A stretch of 64,000 bases of DNA, from contig NVXD01000001.1 of assembly GCA_002746415.1 (NCBI GenBank), positions 186,001-250,000 of the forward strand, in the 5' to 3' direction. This document shows positions 20,347-27,888 of this stretch, piece by piece. This DNA comes from Flavobacteriaceae bacterium (GTDB lineage: Bacteria; Bacteroidota; Bacteroidia; Flavobacteriales; Flavobacteriaceae). The translations under genes and the position numbers were made by a program. The notes beneath the pieces are model-generated. The model was given only the letters and a program-made list of their open reading frames with translations, did no database searches and was not told where the DNA came from. Numbering within the stretch: position 1 is the stretch's first letter; every line of letters begins with the position of its first letter.

Positions 20347-21618
20347 TTAATTTATCTTTCTTTTTCTGAACCATTTATCATTTAAGGTTAGGCCTATGCT
20401 CACTTTAAGATAATTTTCTTCTATCAAACTGGCATTGGTGGTCCCTCTTTTCCCTATTTCAAAACCTAAATTAATGTTAGAAAAATTCCCATTCCTGGCT
20501 CCCATTGGCAAACCTAATCCAAAAGTTATGCCAAAATCATCAATCTCTTCATTATTAATAACCATTCCCGTCTTATCCATACGTACACCTGCCCTATAGG
20601 TTATTCTTTTAAAATAACTTGTAAAGGAAGAGTAATCAGGAATAAGATGAGCCCCTATAGCTACACCACTAGCATCTTTATACTCTATATTATTGATTCC
20701 TAAAAAATCATTGGAAAAAGAACTTAATGTCTGCATACTATATTCAGCACCAACAAACCATTTTTTATTTTGCCCATAACCCAATCCAAAAGTAGTGGTT
20801 GTAGGCACCTTCAATTCTGTATTTCTAAGGTTTTGCGTCCCTAAATCAACATTTATAACTTCAATTTCCAGACCTGTAGCAGTTGAAATTGAACCTAGCA
20901 CTTGGTTATTTTTCGAGACTAAGTTAGATTGCGTGGAAATCATGACTGATGTGTAGAGTGTATTTTTCTCTCCAATTTTAGGAGTATAATTTGCCGCAAG
21001 ATTAAAACCATATCCATTAATTTTGGATGTTCTTCTATCAATTGTTCCAAATTGTACATTCTCAACCGTCTGTACCCTTTGACTCTCTATAGTTCCAAAA
21101 TTAAAATTAACAGTGGCTCCAATAGCCAAATTAGTCGCTATTTCATATCCTAAGGACATATAAACCCTGTTAAGGCCTCCTTCACCAGAAAAAATATTGA
21201 TGACTTCATTTTCATCTTGCATACTTTCTGAAACCAATTGATATCCAACTGAAGAATATGGCATTAATCCAAACCCGATAGCCCCTTTATCACCTATAGG
21301 CAATCCAATAGCCAAATAATCCAGATTGGTTACAGATGTGCTCTGTGTTTCTGTGGCGCTTTTTAACCCAATTTCATTATGCGATAATCCAATTGAATAG
21401 GTAGTCAGTCTTAACTCTGAATACGCTGCTGGATTATTTAAATTAATATGGATGCTATCGCCATACATGCTTAGCCCGCCCATCATCTGGTTTTCAATTG
21501 TATTAACTGTCCTTAATTCTCCAATACCGAAGTAAGAATATGGAGAAACAGAACCATTCTGCGCGTGTATACCATACGTTGCACAGCATAACAATGCAAT
21601 TAGAACTCTTTTTATCAT
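20347..21618 (-). CDS. outer-membrane beta-barrel protein (OmpP1/FadL-like appearance)
   Basis: A 423-residue protein with a signal peptide (MIKRVLIALLCCATYGIHAQ). The body alternates polar and hydrophobic residues and is rich in glycine and aromatics, as in transmembrane barrels. The N-terminal mature region (SVSPYSYFGIGELR) and the repeated GLGL/GFGL strands resemble FadL-like outer-membrane proteins of Bacteroidota. The substrate is unknown. The start codon abuts the coaX stop exactly, so it is co-expressed with coaX and lptC. Confidence 0.75.
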   Translation of the reverse strand: MIKRVLIALLCCATYGIHAQNGSVSPYSYFGIGELRTVNTIENQMMGGLSMYGDSIHINLNNPAAYSELRLTTYSIGLSHNEIGLKSATETQSTSVTNLDYLAIGLPIGDKGAIGFGLMPYSSVGYQLVSESMQDENEVINIFSGEGGLNRVYMSLGYEIATNLAIGATVNFNFGTIESQRVQTVENVQFGTIDRRTSKINGYGFNLAANYTPKIGEKNTLYTSVMISTQSNLVSKNNQVLGSISTATGLEIEVINVDLGTQNLRNTELKVPTTTTFGLGYGQNKKWFVGAEYSMQTLSSFSNDFLGINNIEYKDASGVAIGAHLIPDYSSFTSYFKRITYRAGVRMDKTGMVINNEEIDDFGITFGLGLPMGARNGNFSNINLGFEIGKRGTTNASLIEENYLKVSIGLTLNDKWFRKRKIN

Positions 21619-22347
21619 CTAGCGTTTGTTGTATTCCAATAAATAATTTAACCCCTCTAAGAGAAATTTAGAATTCGCAAATATGGTATTTTTTAGGCGT
21701 TTTGCCAAGAATTGAGCATCTCCGCCTGTTAAAATAACTGTTAAATCTTTAAATCGTGAAGTATATTGATAAATAACGCCATCTATTTCGTTACAAATTC
21801 CATTTACAACACCACTATGCATACTTGTTTCTGTAGAATCTCCAATGAGATCAATACTGTTTTCGATTTTCAAAAGAGGAAGCCCAGATGTGTGCTCATG
21901 CATAGCCGTATAACGCATGCTAATACCTGGCGAAATTGCTCCTCCCAAATACGCTCCATGATCCGTAATCATATCATAAGTCACACAGGTACCAGCATCA
22001 ATAACCAAAGTATTACCTCTAGGGTTATGATAGAACGCAGATGCAGCTAATGCTATCCTGTCAACCCCCAAGGTCTCTGGAGTAGCATATAAATTTTTAA
22101 ACGGTATTTTAGAAGTATGGTCCAAAACATACAAATCACTGAACAAAGAAATAACTGCTATATCCTTTTTACTTAAATAACCAACCGAGGATACCATTGT
22201 GGTCGTAATTTCAGGAAAACCATCAAAAACTTCTTTTACCTTCTTTGAAAAATCAGAAAGTTCAATTTTCTCATAAAATATGAGGGTTCCGCTATCAAAA
22301 ATAGCCGACTTTACCATGGTATTTCCGCAGTCTACAACCAAGTTCAT
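21619..22347 (-). CDS. coaX: type III pantothenate kinase
   Basis: A 242-residue ASKHA-fold kinase that phosphorylates pantothenate in the first step of coenzyme A synthesis. The three family motifs are present: DCGNT (residues 6-10), GVDRIALA and DAGTCVTYD. Length is normal. It is the first gene of the minus-strand cluster, divergent from the tRNA-Phe gene, with about 100 bases between them to hold both promoters. Confidence 0.95.
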   Translation of the reverse strand: MNLVVDCGNTMVKSAIFDSGTLIFYEKIELSDFSKKVKEVFDGFPEITTTMVSSVGYLSKKDIAVISLFSDLYVLDHTSKIPFKNLYATPETLGVDRIALAASAFYHNPRGNTLVIDAGTCVTYDMITDHGAYLGGAISPGISMRYTAMHEHTSGLPLLKIENSIDLIGDSTETSMHSGVVNGICNEIDGVIYQYTSRFKDLTVILTGGDAQFLAKRLKNTIFANSKFLLEGLNYLLEYNKR

Positions 22348-22399
22348 AATGCAAAGATCAAAAAACCAATAAAAACATACACCTTTTTTTAAGTTTTTG

Positions 22400-22430
22400 T
22401 TTGTAAATCCTAAATTTGAAATTATATTTG
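22400..22430 (+). promoter_or_regulatory. Bacteroidota-type promoter of tRNA-Phe
   Basis: TTTG at 22400-22403, a 19-base spacer, and TATATTTG at 22423-22430 match the Bacteroidota sigma-factor consensus (TTTG, then TAnnTTTG) exactly. Transcription would start near 22437, about ten bases before the mature tRNA. Confidence 0.8.
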
Positions 22431-22447
22431 CACCCGCTTAACGGCAT

Positions 22448-22520
22448 GGTGCCTTAGCTCAGTTGGTAGAGCAATGGACTGAAAATCCATGTGTCCCTGG
22501 TTCGATTCCTGGAGGCACCA
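22448..22520 (+). tRNA. tRNA-Phe (anticodon GAA)
   Basis: A 73-base cloverleaf: acceptor GGTGCCT pairs with AGGCACC and the discriminator is A. The D arm is GCTC..GAGC, the anticodon stem ATGGA/TCCAT with loop CTGAAAA (anticodon GAA), and the T arm CCTGG-TTCGATT-CCTGG. CCA is not encoded. The third pair of the T stem is a U-U apposition. A terminator hairpin follows at once. The last 12 bases begin a 54-bp sequence that is repeated 373 bases downstream. Confidence 0.97.
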
Positions 22521-22562
22521 CTTAAATCCCAATTCTTTTGAATTGGGATTTTTTGTTTCTTT
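22509..22562 (+). repeat. left copy of the 54-bp direct repeat (tRNA end plus terminator)
   Basis: Starts at CTGGAGGCACCA, the 3' strand of the tRNA T stem and acceptor stem, and runs through the terminator hairpin to TGTTTCTTT. It is identical at all 54 positions to 22882-22935. Confidence 0.95.
22524..22554 (+). terminator. terminator of tRNA-Phe
   Basis: A 12-bp stem AAATCCCAATTC/GAATTGGGATTT with a TTTT loop, followed by TTT and G. It ends three bases before the tail of the tRNA transcript would be needed and sits just ahead of the GIY-YIG gene. Confidence 0.85.
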
Positions 22563-22567
22563 TAGAC

Positions 22568-22852
22568 ATGAAACACTTTCTATATATCATTTACAGCAAG
22601 ACACTTGACAAATTTTATATTGGTGAAACTCCTAATATCCAAAATAGAATTCAACAGCATAATCAACATTATTTCAAAACAAACTTCACAAAATCTGCCA
22701 ATGATTGGAGTATTGTTCTAAGCAAAAAATGTGACTCAAAAGAAAATGCTATTTATTTGGAAAAATTCGTCAAACGCATGAAAAGCAAAAAATTTGTCCT
22801 AAAACTTATCGCTAACCCACAAATATTAGATGATCTTTTAAACAAAAGATAA
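22568..22852 (+). CDS. GIY-YIG nuclease family protein
   Basis: A 94-residue single-domain GIY-YIG endonuclease. The motif pair is Tyr6-Ile-Ile and Tyr17-Ile-Gly, with Arg27 and a later Glu in LEKFVKRM completing the usual site. The ATG at 22568 is chosen; the open frame continues ten codons upstream only because it reads through the terminator. The gene sits between the two 54-bp repeats right after tRNA-Phe. A role as a nicking or homing nuclease for its own small unit is inferred; a housekeeping repair role is the alternative. Confidence 0.88.
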   Translation: MKHFLYIIYSKTLDKFYIGETPNIQNRIQQHNQHYFKTNFTKSANDWSIVLSKKCDSKENAIYLEKFVKRMKSKKFVLKLIANPQILDDLLNKR

Positions 22853-22853
22853 A

Positions 22854-22893
22854 TGTTCCTGGTTCTCCCGAAGCGTCGGGACTGGAGGCACCA
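22854..22893 (+). pseudogene. tRNA-Phe 3' fragment with a hairpin in place of the T-loop
   Basis: TGTTCCTGGTTC, then the 16-base palindrome TCCCGAAGCGTCGGGA (6-bp stem, AGCG loop), then CTGGAGGCACCA. Apart from one substitution (T for C at the fourth base), this is the tRNA-Phe 3' end with GATTC of the T arm replaced by the palindrome. It cannot be a working tRNA because the 5' half is missing. Confidence 0.8.
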
Positions 22894-22935
22894 CTTAAAT
22901 CCCAATTCTTTTGAATTGGGATTTTTTGTTTCTTT
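22882..22935 (+). repeat. right copy of the 54-bp direct repeat
   Basis: Identical to 22509-22562. It includes the second terminator hairpin at 22897-22924, which would end transcription of the GIY-YIG gene. Divergence starts at the next base. Confidence 0.95.
22897..22927 (+). terminator. terminator behind the GIY-YIG gene (copied)
   Basis: Exact copy of the tRNA-Phe terminator: 12-bp stem, TTTT loop, T tract. It protects the cyclase-family gene from read-through. Confidence 0.8.
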
Positions 22936-22976
22936 ATTTCAATAAACGTAATATTGCGCCTTCACAAAGGAATAAC

Positions 22977-23669
22977 ATGAGTGAAATAATTGATTTAAGT
23001 CAAGAAATCTATCCTGGGATGCCTGTCTATAAGGGTTTGCCCGAGGTAAAAATGACTATGCACGCCTCTCATGAAGAATGGGATGGCATCACAGATAGCG
23101 ATATAGTCTCACCAAGTGTTTATAGATTGGAGATGGGTGAACATACTGGCACCCACGTAGATGCTATAAATCACATGGGACGTGCATACAAAGGACAATC
23201 TATAGACACTATGCCGCTTTCCATGTTTTATACAGAAGGAATTTGTTTAAATTTATCTCATAAGGGGCTAAAGGAGCTAATTGAACCATCTGATATGGAA
23301 TCTGCATGTACCGCTGATGGCCTAACAATAAAAAAAGGAGACACTGTATTGCTCTATACCGATCATTATAGACGTACCTTTGGCAAAAATAATTGGGCCA
23401 ATGGTCCTGGAATAAGTGCAGAAACAGCCTACTGGCTAGGAGAAAAAGGCATTTCTGCTTTTGGGGTAGAAACAATGTCACCAGGCATTCCTGGACTTAC
23501 TAACAAAAAAGTACATCATATTTGTGGAGAATTAAATTTTACACATTATGAAAATATGATAAATTTATTTACATTAGTTGGACGGGGACGTTTTAGGTTT
23601 ATTGGTCTTCCCCTTAATATTCGAGGTGGTACAGGCTCTCCTGTTAGAGCTGTAGCGGTTTTTGAATAA
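22977..23669 (+). CDS. cyclase-family (KynB-like) metal-dependent hydrolase
   Basis: A 230-residue protein from the ATG at 22977; the longer open frame from 22911 only reads through the repeated terminator. The metal-binding motif HTGTHVDAINH (His56, His60, Asp62, His66) is that of the cyclase/kynurenine formamidase superfamily, as is the GVETMSPGIPG region. These enzymes hydrolyse amides or lactones such as N-formylkynurenine. No kynurenine genes are nearby, so the substrate is open. The gene appears monocistronic. Confidence 0.85.
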   Translation: MSEIIDLSQEIYPGMPVYKGLPEVKMTMHASHEEWDGITDSDIVSPSVYRLEMGEHTGTHVDAINHMGRAYKGQSIDTMPLSMFYTEGICLNLSHKGLKELIEPSDMESACTADGLTIKKGDTVLLYTDHYRRTFGKNNWANGPGISAETAYWLGEKGISAFGVETMSPGIPGLTNKKVHHICGELNFTHYENMINLFTLVGRGRFRFIGLPLNIRGGTGSPVRAVAVFE

Positions 23670-23824
23670 ACAATATAAAGAAAAATAAACAGTTTTAATA
23701 TTATAACGTTAGCTCAAAAAGAGAGAAAAAGTTTGATTCAATAAGAAAGTATTATGAATCAATCACATTAAACAATCATTTTTTCTTGCGCAGCAATGGG
23801 TAAGAAACTAATTTTACAACAAAA

Positions 23825-24046
23825 ATGGAATTACTAGAAAAAGCTCTTGAATATGAAAAGAGAAAAATGTCGAATATGTCAACCAGTGATAGGGTTGCAT
23901 CTACTAGGGAAGCAAAAGCATTAATTCTAGCTATTAATGAAATATATAAGGAAACTAAAGATCCTGAATTAATGGATATAATGAAAAGGCTTACTGTAAA
24001 GAAAAAGAAAATAGAAAAAAGGCTTAAAGGGATGCCAGAAGTTTAA
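23825..24046 (+). CDS. small charged helical protein, unknown function
   Basis: A 73-residue, lysine- and glutamate-rich protein that looks entirely helical (EKRKMSNMSTSDRVAS, then KEAKALILAINEIYK). It has no signal peptide or membrane segment and no motif I recognise. It starts with ATG, has no overlap with a larger frame and sits alone between the cyclase gene and the kinase gene. Probably a real conserved small protein; function unknown. Confidence 0.6.
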   Translation: MELLEKALEYEKRKMSNMSTSDRVASTREAKALILAINEIYKETKDPELMDIMKRLTVKKKKIEKRLKGMPEV

Positions 24047-24150
24047 TCTATATCTTATAAAACAGTAAAAATTTACTTTAATTTCAATATAGCTTCATCA
24101 ACTTCATAAAATAAGGATTCTTATCTTAGTACTTCTTAAAGAGAATTGCC

Positions 24151-25125
24151 TTGATTTATTTGAATATTGATACCCCACTTACAACCTTACATGATTATCT
24201 TTTTCAACTCGGTTTTTTAAATTCCGAAGGAGAGGAGATTATTTCTTTGGAAAAACCTGGAGAAGGAAATATGAATGTTGTGCTGCGTGTAAAAACCAGT
24301 GAACGTTCTTTTATTCTTAAACAGTCCCGTCCTTACGTCGAAAAATATCAGCAGATAGAAGCTCCTTTGGATAGAATTGATGTGGAACATCAATTCTATA
24401 AAAATATTACCAATCATGAGCTAAAAGCACATATTCCAATTGTCCATAACTATAATGCATCAGAACATATTATGTTATTGCAGGATCTTGGGCAGTGTCA
24501 AGATATGACCTATATCTATGAACGCAGAAAAATTGAACCAAAAAACCTTCTAGAATTAATCAAAATTCTAAATACCATACATGGCAAAGGGGTTCCCAAG
24601 CTTTTTCCGAAAAATATGGGTTTAAGACAGTTAAATCATCAACATATTTTTGTTTTGCCATTTATGGAAGAAAATGGGTTTCAATTGGATAATATCCAAA
24701 ATGGGTTACAAGAACTTTCTTCACCTTATAAAACTGATATTACCCTAAAAATGGTAGTTGAAGAAATTGGTGAAAAATATTTACAGGAAGGGAAGGTATT
24801 GTTGCATGGCGATTATTATCCTGGAAGTTGGATGACTGAAAGCAATAATATTTATGTAATAGACCCTGAATTTAGTTTTGTTGGCTTTGCTGAGTTTGAT
24901 CTAGGGGTAATGATAGCCCATTTAACCATGGCTAGCCTGAAAGATGATTTTACTGGTACTATTCTAAAACAGTATCAACATAAGATTGATGCAAAACTAG
25001 TGCAACAAGTCGCGGGGATAGAAATGATGCGTAGATTAATTGGTCTTGCACAATTACCATTGCCTAGGACTATTAAAGAAAAAGGCTATCTTTTACAGGT
25101 CGCAAAAAAAATGATTCTGTCATGA
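24151..25125 (+). CDS. phosphotransferase related to 5-methylthioribose kinase
   Basis: A 324-residue APH/ChoK-fold kinase. The nucleotide loop GEGNMNVVLRV, the Lys in FILKQSRPYVE, the catalytic HGDYYPGSW and the metal-binding DPEFSFVGFAEFDLG all resemble MtnK, the methionine-salvage MTR kinase, more than aminoglycoside kinases. The start is a TTG at 24151, because the next Met lies inside the nucleotide loop. It overlaps the ADP-ribosylglycohydrolase gene by four bases (ATGA). No other methionine-salvage gene is nearby, so the real substrate may be another ribosyl compound. Confidence 0.75.
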   Translation: MIYLNIDTPLTTLHDYLFQLGFLNSEGEEIISLEKPGEGNMNVVLRVKTSERSFILKQSRPYVEKYQQIEAPLDRIDVEHQFYKNITNHELKAHIPIVHNYNASEHIMLLQDLGQCQDMTYIYERRKIEPKNLLELIKILNTIHGKGVPKLFPKNMGLRQLNHQHIFVLPFMEENGFQLDNIQNGLQELSSPYKTDITLKMVVEEIGEKYLQEGKVLLHGDYYPGSWMTESNNIYVIDPEFSFVGFAEFDLGVMIAHLTMASLKDDFTGTILKQYQHKIDAKLVQQVAGIEMMRRLIGLAQLPLPRTIKEKGYLLQVAKKMILS

Positions 25126-26402
25126 AACACTATTTTATATTTGGATTGATGGCCATGGTAACCTTATTCTCCTGCAAAGAAGAATCTAAACCATCAGAAG
25201 TAGCTATTCCCCAACCTATAAAAAGTAATTATGGGCTAGACACATTAGACCTTTCCAAAGAGGAATATTACGATAAAGTTCTTGGTGCATTGGTTGGTTC
25301 TGCCATTGGTGACGCCATGGGGGCATCTACCGAAATGTGGTACAGAACAGACATTCAAAAAAAATATGGCTACATCACAGGACTTACTCCCGCGGTTAGA
25401 CCACAATCTGCTGAGGGTACCTGGGACCACAACCTTTCTTCTGGAGCCACAACAGATGATACCCGATGGAAATTATTGACCGTTAAATATTTTACCAAGT
25501 TTGGCTCTGAAACCAGTCCAGAACATTTTGCGGATTTTATTGTGGAGTACTATCAATCACTCATAAAAGATTTGGCAGCTGAAGAAAACTTGACCAGTAC
25601 AGATGCGCTGGACCATCAAATAGAAAAAATTGATTGGATAAAAGAATGGGCACGTGTATCCTTAGCGTATCAAAAAGGAAATACAGAATACCTACAAGCC
25701 ATGAATCGTTTTTATGGTGGTGAAATGTCATGCGCAGGCATGCTATACACCCCCATGTTCGGCGTAACAACCTCAAACGCTACTGAGGCTTACACAAAAG
25801 CTTATAATCATTCACTTTTTGATTTGGGCTACGCAAAAGACATTTCCAGTTTGGTTGCAGCAATGACAAATACCGCCATGCAGACAAAGCATATGGATTC
25901 TATCCTAAACACTGCTGTTTTTGTAGACCCATATCATTATCAAGATAGCAGGTTAGTAGGACGTATTTCACTAGATTTAGCCACTAAAGGTGAAAATGCG
26001 GTCTTGGATGCCAAAAAACTTATAGAAGATAAAAATTCAGAAACACTACCTCCAAAAGGGTTTCTTGGGTCTTCTTTAGATTGGCAACAACAAGAGTTTA
26101 TATATCAGGCTTTGGAAGATGACCAAAAAGCCATTCCGTTCCATTCCGGAGAAATATGGCAAATACTTTTTACCGGGCTCAAATTTGGAGAAGGTGATTT
26201 TGCAAAAACCATGCAATTTATTGTCAATTATGGGCGCGATAATGATACCGTAGCTGCCGTAGCCGGAATGATTTTAGGAGCGAAAGACGGTTACTCTGGC
26301 TTGCCCAAAGAACTAAAAGAACAAGTTTTACAGGTGAATAAAGAAATTATTGGGATTGATTTAGAAGCTCTGGCTCAAGAAATAGCATATAAGACCCATT
26401 AA
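25122..26402 (+). CDS. ADP-ribosylglycohydrolase family lipoprotein
   Basis: A 426-residue protein with a lipobox (TLFSCKEE, Cys18) and an ADP-ribosylglycohydrolase fold: GALVGSAIGDAMGAS at the start of the domain, TTDDTRW in the dinuclear metal site and RDNDTVAAVAGMILGA at the end. The family removes ADP-ribose from proteins or cleaves related N-glycosides. Export to the envelope is unusual for that job, so a free ribosyl or nucleoside-like substrate is more likely. It is translationally coupled to the MTR-kinase-like gene. Confidence 0.85.
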   Translation: MKHYFIFGLMAMVTLFSCKEESKPSEVAIPQPIKSNYGLDTLDLSKEEYYDKVLGALVGSAIGDAMGASTEMWYRTDIQKKYGYITGLTPAVRPQSAEGTWDHNLSSGATTDDTRWKLLTVKYFTKFGSETSPEHFADFIVEYYQSLIKDLAAEENLTSTDALDHQIEKIDWIKEWARVSLAYQKGNTEYLQAMNRFYGGEMSCAGMLYTPMFGVTTSNATEAYTKAYNHSLFDLGYAKDISSLVAAMTNTAMQTKHMDSILNTAVFVDPYHYQDSRLVGRISLDLATKGENAVLDAKKLIEDKNSETLPPKGFLGSSLDWQQQEFIYQALEDDQKAIPFHSGEIWQILFTGLKFGEGDFAKTMQFIVNYGRDNDTVAAVAGMILGAKDGYSGLPKELKEQVLQVNKEIIGIDLEALAQEIAYKTH

Positions 26403-26421
26403 AATAAATTTTCAATAACTA

Positions 26422-27882
26422 TCATTCACTAGTAAATTGCCCTTCAAAACTAATAATTGGATCATCAAATGTTGCTGGTGAGTATTGTGGACTATAGTAT
26501 TTTATTAATTTTCCCACTACTTTATTGTTGGTGAGATTTATAGCAGCAAATAAAATGCCATCAGTAGTTATAACTGCATATAAATCCCCTCTTTGCAAAT
26601 AAATAATTTTGTGAGTTTTTAGCTTACCATCTCCATCCACTATTACCAGCCTATCGTTTGTGCCATCCAAGATAAGCTCCCCTTTTGTTTCAATGCTATC
26701 GTCATTATTGTTTATAGCAATTAGCACCTCAGCTTTACCAAACAGTTGTTGTTTAGGTGAGCTGTTGCCAAGAAATAATGATGCTAAAAGATGCGCTGTT
26801 TCTTCAACATTATAGGGTCTTTGAGTATTGCTCATCATCGCAATTGATAAATTATGATCTGGAAAAACACAAATAACACTTCTAGTTCCTTGCATCCAAC
26901 CAGCATGTTCAAACACTCTTCTCCCTTGTGGATCTCTGTTGGAACGCCAACCAATTCCCACTCCTGTTTCCTCACCAGAGGTTAGCTTTTGGCTTTGAAA
27001 CATTTCGTTCACTATTTCTGCTTGTAAAAATCCATTCAGATATCCATTGCCCATTTTTACCAAATCTGATGGGGTGGATACCATACCACCAGCTCCCCAT
27101 TTATAACTTGGATCTTCAGGGTGTTCAACCACGGACACCTTCCCTAATTGATCCATAGCGTATAATGTTGTCATATGCTCCATTTCTTCATTTATAAGAT
27201 GTGGTCCTGTAGAGGTCATTTTTAAGGGGGAAAATATCTCCTTATCCAAATATTCCAAAAATGCCACCCCAGACGCTCCTTCCACAGCAGCTGTAAGTAA
27301 TGTATATCCGTGTGTGGAATAATTGTAATCGGAACCCGGTTCGTAAAGCAGTTTTTGGTGGGAAAACGTTTTGAGCGATTCGGTTACAGAGCCATAAAAA
27401 CGTTTTTCAATTTTATCACTAGCAGCATAATGTGGCATTCCAGCTATATGCCCTGCTATACCCCTTGCTGTAATTGTATGTTCTTTTTCTGGAAATTCTG
27501 GTACATAGTCTTGGATTGGATTGTCTAGATCCAAACGATTATCCTGAATCAATTTTGCAATTGCAGTTGCGGTCATAATTTTTGACACTGAAGCTGCGCG
27601 GAATTGTGTTTTGGCGGTCACCATTTCTTTTGATGCAATATCAGCATACCCAAACCCTCTTGCATATATGATGCTATCATTCTTACTTATGGCGATTGAA
27701 ATGCCTGGCGGACTGTTCTCAGATTCCATATAGATATTCATTAAACTATTCGCCAGTTCCTTTGAGTTCTGAAGTTCTTTTTGCTCTTTATCCTCAGCAG
27801 TATTTTCAGAAATAATAGTTGTCTTTTGCTTACACCCTGTCAGTAATAAAAGCGCCAAAATCAATGGTATATAATTTCTCAT
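26422..27882 (-). CDS. serine beta-lactamase-like (class C/LACTB-type) lipoprotein
   Basis: A 486-residue protein with a lipobox (LLLTGC, Cys17). The beta-lactamase/PBP-like domain has SxxK as S98-V-S-K101, the second motif in YNYSTHGYTLL (the Tyr of YxN/YST, as in LACTB) and a third His-Gly-like motif in EHAGWMQGTR. A further C-terminal domain of about 100 residues follows. Such proteins are usually peptidases or esterases, not antibiotic-resistance enzymes. It is the last gene of the BlaI-M56 operon, six bases after the esterase-like gene. Confidence 0.85.
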   Translation of the reverse strand: MRNYIPLILALLLLTGCKQKTTIISENTAEDKEQKELQNSKELANSLMNIYMESENSPPGISIAISKNDSIIYARGFGYADIASKEMVTAKTQFRAASVSKIMTATAIAKLIQDNRLDLDNPIQDYVPEFPEKEHTITARGIAGHIAGMPHYAASDKIEKRFYGSVTESLKTFSHQKLLYEPGSDYNYSTHGYTLLTAAVEGASGVAFLEYLDKEIFSPLKMTSTGPHLINEEMEHMTTLYAMDQLGKVSVVEHPEDPSYKWGAGGMVSTPSDLVKMGNGYLNGFLQAEIVNEMFQSQKLTSGEETGVGIGWRSNRDPQGRRVFEHAGWMQGTRSVICVFPDHNLSIAMMSNTQRPYNVEETAHLLASLFLGNSSPKQQLFGKAEVLIAINNNDDSIETKGELILDGTNDRLVIVDGDGKLKTHKIIYLQRGDLYAVITTDGILFAAINLTNNKVVGKLIKYYSPQYSPATFDDPIISFEGQFTSE

Positions 27883-27888
27883 AGTATT

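Larger units (their letters stand above)
22509..22935 (+). mobile_element. small GIY-YIG nuclease unit inserted at the 3' end of tRNA-Phe
   Basis: A perfect 54-bp direct repeat (22509-22562 and 22882-22935) brackets a 319-bp segment whose only gene is a GIY-YIG nuclease. The repeat consists of the last 12 bases of tRNA-Phe plus its terminator. This is the layout of an element that inserted into a tRNA 3' end and carried a copy of that end with it, as att sites do, but there is no integrase. The nuclease may itself drive the insertion, like a homing endonuclease. Mobility is inferred from structure, not shown. Confidence 0.6.

Noticed and set aside
22538-22567. Longer starts for the GIY-YIG and cyclase genes (both would begin MNWDFLFL)
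   Set aside because: The shared N-terminal extension is just the repeated terminator sequence read as protein; the later ATG codons fit the families.
26422-27882. Antibiotic-resistance beta-lactamase
   Set aside because: The second motif is of the LACTB/esterase kind and the protein is a long lipoprotein with an added domain; a peptidase or esterase role is more likely.
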